Assembly: GCA_947497895.1 (NCBI GenBank)
Contig: CANMIL010000001.1
Location: forward strand, 682,001-746,000
Source: an uncultured Tenacibaculum sp.
GTDB lineage: Bacteria; Bacteroidota; Bacteroidia; Flavobacteriales; Flavobacteriaceae
Length of the DNA: 64,000 bases
Reading direction: 5' to 3'
This document shows, one piece after another, positions 52,761-60,493 of the stretch. How positions within the stretch are numbered: position 1 is the first letter of the stretch; each line of letters opens with the position of its first letter. A program made the position numbers and the translations under genes. The notes under the pieces are model-generated. The model saw only the letters and a program-made list of their open reading frames with translations. It ran no database searches and was not told the DNA's origin.

Positions 52761-52786
52761 TCTAATTAAAAACTGTAACTTTAAAA
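52761..52786 (+). repeat. Duplicated 26-base upstream element, copy 1
   Basis: TCTAATTAAAAA, then CTGTAACTTTAAAA. It matches 53376-53401 at 25 of 26 bases and lies 12 bases before the gene at 52798. It contains TAACTTTA, close to the TAnnTTTG box, so it may be a shared promoter. Confidence 0.55.
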
Positions 52787-52797
52787 CAAATCATATT

Positions 52798-53334
52798 ATG
52801 AATTACAGAAAATTCAAAGAAAGTATTTTAATAATAAGTATGATATTTATGACAAATATTTATTGTCAGAAAGAAGAGAAGTTTAAAACTGGTGTTAGAT
52901 TGATTGAAAAGAAATCTGTAGGAAACATTAAAGAATACGAATCCATCTTATTTGTTCTTGAAATAAATGGATGTGAATCGGATTTTTATATTGATCTAAA
53001 GAAAAAAATTGAAAAACGTTTCAAAAAAACCAATAAAAATATAAGTTTCAACTTTAAAATAAATACAATAATTGAAACCGAACAAATACCAAAGGATAAA
53101 CACCTCTACGAAGATTACGATCTCATCTGTGAAATTAAAATAGAAAATTTCAAAAGCTGGGATCAAGACTTGGTTAAAAAAAGAAAGCAAAATTATGATT
53201 TGGTTTTAATTGTAAAAAATAATAATTCAAACTCAGTTTTAAGTTCCGTTAAAATTAATGTGAACAGCTATTGGACAATTACCACACAAAATAAAAACTC
53301 AAGTAAACTCATATATAAATTATTTAATTATTAA
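52798..53334 (+). CDS. Exported protein of unknown function
   Basis: 178 residues. The N-terminal signal is somewhat long (MNYRKFKESILIISMIFMTN, then IYCQ). The mature part is lysine-rich with a central FVLEINGCESDFYIDLKKKI near 51-70 and ends in VNSYWTITTQNKNSSKLIYK. No domain is recognised. It is preceded by the 26-base element found also upstream of the next gene, which suggests common regulation. Confidence 0.58.
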   Translation: MNYRKFKESILIISMIFMTNIYCQKEEKFKTGVRLIEKKSVGNIKEYESILFVLEINGCESDFYIDLKKKIEKRFKKTNKNISFNFKINTIIETEQIPKDKHLYEDYDLICEIKIENFKSWDQDLVKKRKQNYDLVLIVKNNNSNSVLSSVKINVNSYWTITTQNKNSSKLIYKLFNY

Positions 53335-53375
53335 TTAAATATCACATTCAAACTCATTAAACACTAATAACATTC

Positions 53376-53401
53376 TCTAATTAAAAAGTGTAACTTTAAA
53401 A
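53376..53401 (+). repeat. Duplicated 26-base upstream element, copy 2
   Basis: TCTAATTAAAAA, then GTGTAACTTTAAAA, one mismatch to the copy at 52761-52786. It ends 45 bases before the gene at 53446. Confidence 0.55.
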
Positions 53402-53445
53402 TCGAAACTACTGTCATATAAAAGAATAAGTTAGAGATTACCGTT

Positions 53446-54237
53446 ATGAACAAAAAAAATCGCATTTATCGAAGCTTATTTATTACTTCTATTATTGTAT
53501 TGTTAATTAACGATATGTATTTGAAGTATGAATATCACAACTATATAACAGGAAAATTATCTGATTTTGCTGGTATTTTTGCATTCCCCTATTTCTTTAG
53601 TTCCTTCTTACCCAAAAAATCAAAATCCATCTATATCTTTAGTGGTATTTTATTTATATTTTGGAAATCCGAATATTCACAAATTATAATAGACTTTGCA
53701 AATCTAAATGGTATTGGAGTCCATCGAACCGTGGATTATTCTGATTTAATTGCTTTGCTTATTCTTCCTTTTTCATATAACTATTGGATATCTGAATTTA
53801 AGCTACTCATTGAACCACAAATCATACTTAAAATACTAACTATAGGTACCTGTTGTTTCTCTTTTATCGCTACAACACTTCCAAGGTTCTACAAAGATAT
53901 TCGAATAAAATCAGATTTTGAAACCCAGAAAAGGATTGGGTTTAAACAGGCTAAAGAAAAAATGTCTTTTTACGAATCCTCTCAAAAAGAAAGATATATC
54001 TATCATATATTAATTCCGAATAGAAAAATGAGTATCCAAACGAAAATTATAATTCAAGAAAAAAACTCGGGAATTTTAAATATTAAATTAGATAGTATTT
54101 TAAGCTATACTGTTCGAGGAAATGGATTTCTCATATGGAGTGGAATTAATGAAGACGATGTCAACTATGGTAATAGCTTAACTAAGAAAGAAATTGAGAG
54201 TTTATTTGAGACACAACTCAATAAACAAGTTCAATAA
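53446..54237 (+). CDS. Multi-pass membrane protein with 'GKLSDFAG' motif
   Basis: 263 residues. Four or five membrane helices in the first 145 residues, with NDMYLKYEYHNYITGKLSDF and AGIFAFPYFFSSF near 22-54. The 'N D..LK......TGKLSDFAG.FFFP' signature recurs in uncharacterised membrane proteins of several phyla. The C-terminal third is soluble (YIYHILIPNRKMSIQTKIII) and probably specific to this subgroup. Function unknown. Confidence 0.65.
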   Translation: MNKKNRIYRSLFITSIIVLLINDMYLKYEYHNYITGKLSDFAGIFAFPYFFSSFLPKKSKSIYIFSGILFIFWKSEYSQIIIDFANLNGIGVHRTVDYSDLIALLILPFSYNYWISEFKLLIEPQIILKILTIGTCCFSFIATTLPRFYKDIRIKSDFETQKRIGFKQAKEKMSFYESSQKERYIYHILIPNRKMSIQTKIIIQEKNSGILNIKLDSILSYTVRGNGFLIWSGINEDDVNYGNSLTKKEIESLFETQLNKQVQ

Positions 54238-54284
54238 AGCAAACTCATCTAAACCCCATTATGTAAGAATAAAGCAAATGAGAA

Positions 54285-54431
54285 ATGAAAACATTCAAAA
54301 AAATCGAAATTAACTCTGATATTAAAAAAGTCTGGAGTGTTTTAACAGAATCTAAATACACAAAAGAATACATGTTCAATTGCACTGTGGAATCAGAATA
54401 GGAAAAAGGTTCTGCTGTTTTTAAAACTTAA
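54285..54431 (+). pseudogene. Truncated SRPBCC/AHSA1-type gene
   Basis: MKTFKKIEINSDIKKVWSVL, then TESKYTKEYMFNCTVESE, is the start of an activator-of-Hsp90-like START-fold protein. A TAG at 54399-54401 stands where the family has tryptophan (TGG to TAG), after which EKGSAVFKT continues in frame to a stop at 54431. The remaining two-thirds of the gene is absent. Confidence 0.7.
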
Positions 54432-54509
54432 ATATGGTCATGACGTACTAAAAAAATTAAATACAAATGTTCTTGGTTTCCACAGATAACAACTAAAAAA
54501 ACGATACTT

Positions 54510-55415
54510 ATGAAATTCTCTTCCAATCTACTATTCTTCGTACTTGTCATTATTGTTAGTTGCGATTCATCTAAGAACTCAAAGAAATCCTCTTTAAAAG
54601 TAGCAGATCAGCAGATCGAGACAATAAAAACTGATAATATCACCTTTCGAAGTCAAGGAATAAATTTAGCAGGAACTATTTATACTCCTGAAAACCCTGA
54701 CGCTGCATTAGTTATTGTACACGGTTCTGATAGCGTTCCAAGAATGCCAAAGTTTGCTCGATCATTAGCGGAAAAGAATATTTTAGTCCTCACGTATGAT
54801 AAAAGAGGCGTTGGTGAATCTGGAGGCATTTACGCAGGTCCAGAAGTTGGAACAAATAATATCAGCATTGAAAACCTAAATTTATTAGCGAAAGATGCTA
54901 ACGCTGCGGCTGATGCAATAAAAAAAGAGCATGAAAAATTACCAATAGGCTTAATCGGTTTTAGTCAGGCTGGTTGGGTAATTCCAATTGCAGCTGAAAA
55001 TAACTCAGCCATTCAGTTTATGGTCATCTTTAGCGGTCCTACCATAACCACTCTTGAACAACTAAGGTTCCAGTTTTATACCAATGGAAGAGCCAATTTC
55101 TGGGACAATCATACTCAAGAGGATGCCTTGTACCATATGAAGAATGATCCGGACCGCTATCAGTTTGAAGCTACGGATCCAAAACAAGTCTTAAGCCAAC
55201 TCTCAATTCCTGGTTTATGGATTTTTGGTGAAAAAGACATTCAAATTCCCGTAAAACTAGGAATCCAACACCTAAATACATTAAAAGCAAATAGCAAATC
55301 TTATGATTACCTACTCTTTCCAGAATTAGGCCATAATACTGCCTTTACTAAGACTAGTGAACCATTTGATATTTCAATTCGTTGGATAAAAGAGAAAGTA
55401 TCAAATATCAAGTAA
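54510..55415 (+). CDS. Alpha/beta-hydrolase lipoprotein
   Basis: 301 residues. Lipoprotein signal peptide (MKFSSNLLFFVLVIIVSCDS, lipobox IVSC). The hydrolase fold follows, with HG oxyanion segment LVIVHGSDSVP near 69-79, TYDKRGVGESGG near 94-105, nucleophile serine in GLIGFSQAGW near 146-155, the acid in GEKDIQIPV near 244 and the histidine in ELGHNTAF near 275. The architecture is that of membrane-bound dienelactone hydrolase/esterase-like proteins. The substrate is unknown. Confidence 0.85.
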   Translation: MKFSSNLLFFVLVIIVSCDSSKNSKKSSLKVADQQIETIKTDNITFRSQGINLAGTIYTPENPDAALVIVHGSDSVPRMPKFARSLAEKNILVLTYDKRGVGESGGIYAGPEVGTNNISIENLNLLAKDANAAADAIKKEHEKLPIGLIGFSQAGWVIPIAAENNSAIQFMVIFSGPTITTLEQLRFQFYTNGRANFWDNHTQEDALYHMKNDPDRYQFEATDPKQVLSQLSIPGLWIFGEKDIQIPVKLGIQHLNTLKANSKSYDYLLFPELGHNTAFTKTSEPFDISIRWIKEKVSNIK

Positions 55416-55584
55416 ATCATGACTTTTCTATCTTAAAGACAATGAAACTTTAATTAATTCTTCTAAAATACTTTAAACGAAAGTCTTCCTTAAGCTAAAA
55501 GCTTTTTACATTTGCCAAAAATGTCAAAACCACCTTGTATTACTATTAAAATGGTGGCTGGCGTACAACACTAAAATAATTTAT

Positions 55585-56853
55585 ATGAAAATCAAACACT
55601 TACTTATTTGTGCATTATCATTTTCCCTTCTTTCATGTGGTAATGATGATCCTCCTGCAAATTCAGATCCCGCTCAATTAGTCGTTAAACCCGAAATAAC
55701 TTCACTACAAAGTGATTTCCTTATTGAAGGGGAAACATTAATTATTGAAGGAAACAATTTTATTAATGACAATTTTGAAACAGAATTAGTCATAAATAAT
55801 CAAACTTATAGTGTTACTCCAGTATCAAACAGTCGAATTTCTATTGATATTACAAATGCAATGGGTACTGAGAGCAATTCGGTTACCGTTAAAGTAGCTA
55901 GTAAAACGAGTGATCCAGAAAACTTTTTTATTGTTCCTAAGGGATGGTATCAAATTGAAACGGATTTAGAGATTTTAAAAGCCTTTATTTTTGACGACAC
56001 AAATACTATAAACGTATTAATAGATACTGAACCAGCTTCTAATAGATTTTTTGGAGATACGAGAAATATCGAAGGAAAAAACGAGGGATATCTAACTACA
56101 ACCACAAGTATCTCTGGAAAGTATCAGAATGATCTAAAAATGCTAAACAAAAATACAGGTGTTTCTACAAATCCTGATAGCGGATTCTTCACCTCTAATT
56201 TATTTGAAGAGTTTAAAACTTTTGGAAGCTTCTCTGCTGATGGAGAATTTGTAATCGAATCTTATATTACCCATGTTGATGAAAACTCAAGTATTGTTGT
56301 AAACTGTTGTGGTGCACATATAATGACCAACGATAAAGGAGAAACCAGTGCAAGTTCTAACGCTTCAGAAGAACTGTTTTCCGATGACAGGTTTAGAACA
56401 AGAGCTTATGGTAGAGGTTCTGACAACTATTTTTATGAATTAGGAATTGATATTGGTGTTAGACCTTTTACACATTATATTATAAAATCGGCAAATGGTT
56501 TCAATAATTGGGAACTTGTGGATAATAGTATTGAATACAATTTAGGAACGAAACCATATTTTTATGATACTAATTTATTGTTTACTAAATCAACAAATGA
56601 TGAATTAACTGTAAGTACTGATTTAGGTAGTACTTGGACAGTAATTAAAAGTAATATTCAATCATATTTTATTAAAGATAGAACCAATTGGTTCATCGTT
56701 TCAGAGAACAAATTATATGCTACTAACGACTCTGGACAAAATTGGAATCTTGAAATTGAGCTTCCGGCTGAATCAGAAGTAAATTACATGCATTTTTCCG
56801 ATCACAAAACTGTCCTTGTTGGTAAGAACATCCTGTTTGTAAAACATGAATAG
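55585..56853 (+). CDS. Lipoprotein with IPT/TIG domain and sialidase-type Asp-box motifs
   Basis: 422 residues. Lipoprotein signal (MKIKHLLICALSFSLLSCGN, lipobox LLSC). An IPT/TIG-like immunoglobulin fold lies at about 37-110 (PEITSLQSDFLIEGETLIIE, GNNFINDNFETELVINN). The C-terminal part carries Asp-box-like turns, STDLGSTWTVI near 350 and TNDSGQNWNLE near 382, as in BNR/beta-propeller proteins. It probably binds or decorates the outer membrane surface. It is the last accessory gene before the core resumes at phoH. A CCACC...GGTGG inverted repeat (55529-55556) precedes it. Confidence 0.78.
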   Translation: MKIKHLLICALSFSLLSCGNDDPPANSDPAQLVVKPEITSLQSDFLIEGETLIIEGNNFINDNFETELVINNQTYSVTPVSNSRISIDITNAMGTESNSVTVKVASKTSDPENFFIVPKGWYQIETDLEILKAFIFDDTNTINVLIDTEPASNRFFGDTRNIEGKNEGYLTTTTSISGKYQNDLKMLNKNTGVSTNPDSGFFTSNLFEEFKTFGSFSADGEFVIESYITHVDENSSIVVNCCGAHIMTNDKGETSASSNASEELFSDDRFRTRAYGRGSDNYFYELGIDIGVRPFTHYIIKSANGFNNWELVDNSIEYNLGTKPYFYDTNLLFTKSTNDELTVSTDLGSTWTVIKSNIQSYFIKDRTNWFIVSENKLYATNDSGQNWNLEIELPAESEVNYMHFSDHKTVLVGKNILFVKHE

Positions 56854-56877
56854 TTTATAATGTAATTTGAACAAAAC

Positions 56878-56909
56878 AATAGCCCATTCTTTTGAAGAAC
56901 GGGCTATTT
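56878..56909. terminator. Bidirectional terminator between the accessory zone and phoH
   Basis: AATAGCCCATTCTT / AAGAACGGGCTATT stem with one mismatch and a three-base loop, 25 bases after the lipoprotein stop codon and 22 bases before the end of the convergent phoH. Confidence 0.85.
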
Positions 56910-56930
56910 CGTTTTATTTATATATTTCAA

Positions 56931-57884
56931 TTACTCCGTTTCTATACTTTTATAAGCAGAAATAATTCTTCTTACAAGTCTATGACGTATTACATCTTTA
57001 TCATCTAAATACACCTGACCAATTCCTTCGATATCTTTCAATGCTAATAATGATTCTTTTAACCCAGAAACTTGTTTTCTCGGTAAATCTATCTGACCTG
57101 GATCACCTGTAATTATAAACTTAGCATGCCTTCCCATACGAGTTAAAAACATCTTCATTTGTGCATGTGTAGTATTTTGAGCTTCATCCAAAATTACAAA
57201 AGCATTATCTAAGGTACGACCTCTCATAAAAGCCAATGGAGCAATTTGAATGGTTCCGTTCTCAAGATACGCTTGCAATTTCTCATGAGGAATCATATCT
57301 CTTAAAGCATCATATAAAGGTTGCATATACGGGTCTAACTTTTCCTTTAAATCTCCTGGTAAAAAACCTAAATTCTCGCCAGATTCAACAGCAGGTCTCG
57401 TTAAAATAATTCTTCGAACTTCTTTTTCCTTTAAAGCTTTTACGGCTAAAGCCACAGCTGTATAGGTTTTACCCGTTCCTGCTGGCCCTACTGCGAATAA
57501 CATATCATTTTTGCTCATTAACGAAACCATCTTTCGCTGGTTTTCCGTCTCTGGTTTAATCAATTTTCCACTTACACCATGAACGAGAACATCATTTTTA
57601 TTTCCCGCCTTTCTTATTTCCTCTTCTTTTCCTGTAGAAGTAAGAATTCGCTCAATACTGTTTTCATCTAGTCTGTTATATCGATTAAAATATTTAATAA
57701 GCATATTCAACCGTTTTTCAAACTCATCTAAAATTTCAGCTTCCCCGTAAATTTTAAGTTTATTTCCTCTAGCAACAATTTTTATTTTTGGAAAGTACGT
57801 TCTTAATTGAGAAATGGTACTGTTTTGAGCACCAAAAAAATCATTCGGATTGATTTCCGTTAATTCAATAATGCGTTCGTTCAA
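56931..57884 (-). CDS. phoH: PhoH-family ATPase (PhoL type)
   Basis: 317 residues. An N-terminal KH-like segment at about 10-85 (LRTYFPKIKIVARGNKLKIY) is followed by the RecA-like P-loop domain. Walker A GPAGTGKTYTAVALA is near 137, Walker B FVILDEAQN near 229 and the sensor segment ITGDPGQIDLPRK near 255. PhoH-like proteins are linked to RNA metabolism and, next to YbeY, ribosome maturation; no ybeY is adjacent here. In relatives I recall phoH next to purC, which here lies 20.8 kb away. Confidence 0.95.
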   Translation of the reverse strand: MNERIIELTEINPNDFFGAQNSTISQLRTYFPKIKIVARGNKLKIYGEAEILDEFEKRLNMLIKYFNRYNRLDENSIERILTSTGKEEEIRKAGNKNDVLVHGVSGKLIKPETENQRKMVSLMSKNDMLFAVGPAGTGKTYTAVALAVKALKEKEVRRIILTRPAVESGENLGFLPGDLKEKLDPYMQPLYDALRDMIPHEKLQAYLENGTIQIAPLAFMRGRTLDNAFVILDEAQNTTHAQMKMFLTRMGRHAKFIITGDPGQIDLPRKQVSGLKESLLALKDIEGIGQVYLDDKDVIRHRLVRRIISAYKSIETE

Positions 57885-58003
57885 ATGTTATAAGTTTTAA
57901 GATTATTCTTTCTAAATGTAACGATTATTTTTAATGAATTGCTTAGTTTTGTTCTAAATTTCATCAATATTTTTCACAAAATAATTAACAAGCACCTAAT
58001 TCA

Positions 58004-58870
58004 ATGCCTATCATAACTTTAACCACTGATTTTGGAATTAAAGATCACTTTGTAGGTGCTGTAAAAGGAGCAATCTATTCGGAATTACCCGATGCGACTA
58101 TTGTTGATATAACGCATCAAATTTCTCCTTTTAATATAACTGAAACGGCTTATATTTTGCGAAACGCCTATAAAAGTTTTCCTGATGGAACGATTCATAT
58201 TGTAGGTGTAGATTCAGAATTGAGTAAGGAAAACAAGCATTTAGCCATTGAGCTGGATAATCAATATTTTGTTTGCCCTGATAACGGCTTAATTTCAATG
58301 ATTGCTTCGGAGGTAAACCCGACCAAAATTGTTGAAATTAACATTCACAATCATATCAACTCGAGTTTTCCCGTATTAGATGTCTTTGTAAAAGCTGCAT
58401 CGCACATTGCGCGTGGTGGAAGTTTAAGCATTATTGGAAAAGAAATACATGAGTTGAAAAAGTTGGTGGAAATTCAACCCAAAACAAATCAAGCGCAAAG
58501 TATTATAAAAGGAGGTGTAATTTATATTGATAATTACGGTAATATCATTACCAATATAAATCAGAAACTTTTTACATCAATCGGAAAAGGAAGAGCCTTT
58601 ACCATCACGGCAAGTCGTTATAAATTTACTGAAGTCTTTAAAAGTTATAACGGAATTGTAGATTATAATATCCCTGAAGAAAAAAGGCAATATGATGGAG
58701 AAAAATTAGCTATTTTTAATTCCGCTGGTTTCTTGGAAATAGCTATCTACAAAAGTAATTTGGAAACTGTAGGTGGGGCTTCTACCCTACTTGGATTAAA
58801 ATATAGAGATACTATTATTGTAGAGTTTGAAGATGTTGTTAAACCTGAATTTATTCCTATAAATCAATAA
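58004..58870 (+). CDS. SAM hydroxide adenosyltransferase (DUF62/duf-62 family)
   Basis: Hydrolyses S-adenosylmethionine to adenosine and methionine using an activated water; related to fluorinases. 288 residues. The N-terminal domain opens ITLTTDFGIKDHFVGAVKGA at about 3-22, with DITHQISPFNI near 38. The C-terminal domain has YIDNYGNIITNIN near 175-187, the conserved D..GN..TN segment. No fluorinase-specific loop can be confirmed by eye. It is divergent from phoH and heads a plus-strand run toward gldFG. Confidence 0.9.
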   Translation: MPIITLTTDFGIKDHFVGAVKGAIYSELPDATIVDITHQISPFNITETAYILRNAYKSFPDGTIHIVGVDSELSKENKHLAIELDNQYFVCPDNGLISMIASEVNPTKIVEINIHNHINSSFPVLDVFVKAASHIARGGSLSIIGKEIHELKKLVEIQPKTNQAQSIIKGGVIYIDNYGNIITNINQKLFTSIGKGRAFTITASRYKFTEVFKSYNGIVDYNIPEEKRQYDGEKLAIFNSAGFLEIAIYKSNLETVGGASTLLGLKYRDTIIVEFEDVVKPEFIPINQ

Positions 58871-58872
58871 AC

Positions 58873-59169
58873 ATGTTTGTTAGAATTGTAAAATTGAGTT
58901 TTCAGCCTGAAAAAACTGAAGAATTTCTTGGTAATTTTGAGAAAAGCAAAGAGAACATAAGAAATTTTCCTGGTTGTCGGTTATTAGAATTATACAGAGA
59001 AAAAACAAATACGAATGTTTTTTTCACCTATAGTTATTGGGATTCTGAAGAAGATTTAGAAGCTTATAGAAACTCTGAGCTATTTAAAGGTATTTGGAAT
59101 AAAACCAAGATATTGTTTAACGACAAACCCATGGCTTGGAGTGTTGATAAATTAGCAACGCTTCCTTAG
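58873..59169 (+). CDS. ABM-domain protein (putative quinol monooxygenase)
   Basis: 98 residues, the size of single-domain antibiotic-biosynthesis-monooxygenase proteins with a dimeric alpha/beta barrel. FVRIVKLSFQPEKTEEFLGN at 2-21, then PGCRLLELYREKTNTNVFFT and YSYWDSEEDLEAYRNSELF, then W near the end. Family members may oxidise quinols or degrade haem; this one cannot be assigned. It starts two bases after the SAM-hydrolase stop codon, so the two are co-transcribed. Confidence 0.82.
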   Translation: MFVRIVKLSFQPEKTEEFLGNFEKSKENIRNFPGCRLLELYREKTNTNVFFTYSYWDSEEDLEAYRNSELFKGIWNKTKILFNDKPMAWSVDKLATLP

Positions 59170-59233
59170 TCCATTATTTCAGATTGCCTAAAAACAATTA
59201 ATTCCCAATTCGTGAGTTATATTTAATTAATCA

Positions 59234-59767
59234 ATGAATAATTTATTTTCCACTTTTCCTGAATTACACACCAATCGATTACTATTGAGAGAAGTGTTAC
59301 TAGATGATAAAGATGAATTATTTGAACTAAGATCAAATGATTTAGTGAATAAGTTCATTACAAGAAACATTCCTAAAAACATCAAGGATGTAGAAAATTT
59401 TATTCTAGATATACATGAACTTGTAAATGCGAAAAAAGGAATTTACTGGGTTTTAGAACATAACACAACTGTTATAGGTTCTATCGGTTTAAGACATTTC
59501 AACGACGTCAATAGTTATGCCGAAGTTGGATATGAATTGCACCCTGACTATCATGGTTCAGGATTCATGAGTGAAGCCCTTGAAAAAGTATTGGAATTTA
59601 GTTTCTTAAAACTTCAACTTGCCGAAATAGAAGCTTACACACATGGAGAAAACAGAAGTTCAATAAATCTATTAAAGAGACATAAATTTCAGTTAAAGAA
59701 AGATAAAGTGGATTTTCACTTTGAGAATAATCTTATTTTTGGACTGTTAAAAAAGGAATACCAATAA
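59234..59767 (+). CDS. GNAT N-acetyltransferase (RimJ/RimL type)
   Basis: 177 residues. TNRLLLREVLLDDKDELFEL at about 12-31, WVLEHNTTVIGSIGLRHF near 76, EVGYELHPDYHGSGFMSEAL near 98-117 (acetyl-CoA-binding Q/RxxGxG/A-type turn, here YHGSG) and EAYTHGENRSSINLLKRHKF near 138-157. It is a typical acetyltransferase of the [ribosomal protein S5]-alanine type; the substrate is open. It sits six bases before gldF. Confidence 0.9.
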   Translation: MNNLFSTFPELHTNRLLLREVLLDDKDELFELRSNDLVNKFITRNIPKNIKDVENFILDIHELVNAKKGIYWVLEHNTTVIGSIGLRHFNDVNSYAEVGYELHPDYHGSGFMSEALEKVLEFSFLKLQLAEIEAYTHGENRSSINLLKRHKFQLKKDKVDFHFENNLIFGLLKKEYQ

Positions 59768-59773
59768 TCATCT

Positions 59774-60493
59774 ATGTTTTCAATTTTAAAAAAAGAATTC
59801 AACTCATTTTTTGCTTCACCGATTGCTTATTTGGTGATCGGAGTATTTTTGCTAATTAATGGTTTGTTTTTATGGGTTTTGAAAGATGACCTCAACATTT
59901 TAAATGCTGGTTTCGCCGATTTGAATAGTTATTTTTATTTAGCTCCTTGGTTATTTTTATTTCTTATTCCCGCAATAACCATGAAAAGTTTTGCAGATGA
60001 ATTCACTAATGGTACCATTGAAATTTTAAAAACAAAACCTTTAACAGATTGGCAAATTTTGTTAGGTAAATTCATAGCTTCATTACTACTGGTACTTTTA
60101 GCTATTTTACCTACACTTACCTATGTTTACAGTATTTATAAACTTGGAAGCCCTACTGGAAATTTAGATACTGGAAGCACACTAGGTTCCTATTTAGGCT
60201 TGATTTTTTTAGCGTCAACCTATACTGCTATTGGTTTGTTTACCTCTACACTTTCAAACAATCAAATCGTTGCTTTTATTCTAGCTGTATTTATTTCTTT
60301 TCTACTATTTGCAGGACTTGATGTCATAGGAAGCACCACTGGAGACAATGCATTATTAATTCAACAATTTGGTATTAACGAACATTACAAAAGCATTAGT
60401 AGAGGTGTTATAGATACTCGAGACCTTATTTATTTCGTTAGTATTACGTTCTTCTTTTTATTTCTTACAAAACAACAACTTAAAAATGAGTAG
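59774..60493 (+). CDS. gldF: Gliding motility ABC transporter permease GldF
   Basis: 239 residues, six membrane helices, ABC-2-type permease. Opens FSILKKEFNSFFASPIAYLV and contains FADEFTNGTIEILKTKPLTD near 77-96, a conserved ABC-2 cytoplasmic segment. GldF, GldG and the ATPase GldA (not in this window) form a transporter required for gliding in Flavobacterium johnsoniae. It overlaps gldG by eight bases. Confidence 0.94.
   Translation: MFSILKKEFNSFFASPIAYLVIGVFLLINGLFLWVLKDDLNILNAGFADLNSYFYLAPWLFLFLIPAITMKSFADEFTNGTIEILKTKPLTDWQILLGKFIASLLLVLLAILPTLTYVYSIYKLGSPTGNLDTGSTLGSYLGLIFLASTYTAIGLFTSTLSNNQIVAFILAVFISFLLFAGLDVIGSTTGDNALLIQQFGINEHYKSISRGVIDTRDLIYFVSITFFFLFLTKQQLKNE

Noticed and set aside
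40581..56900. Insertion sequence or prophage
   Set aside because: No transposase, phage structural gene, terminal inverted repeats with target duplication, or integrase was found; the palindromes fit attC much better.
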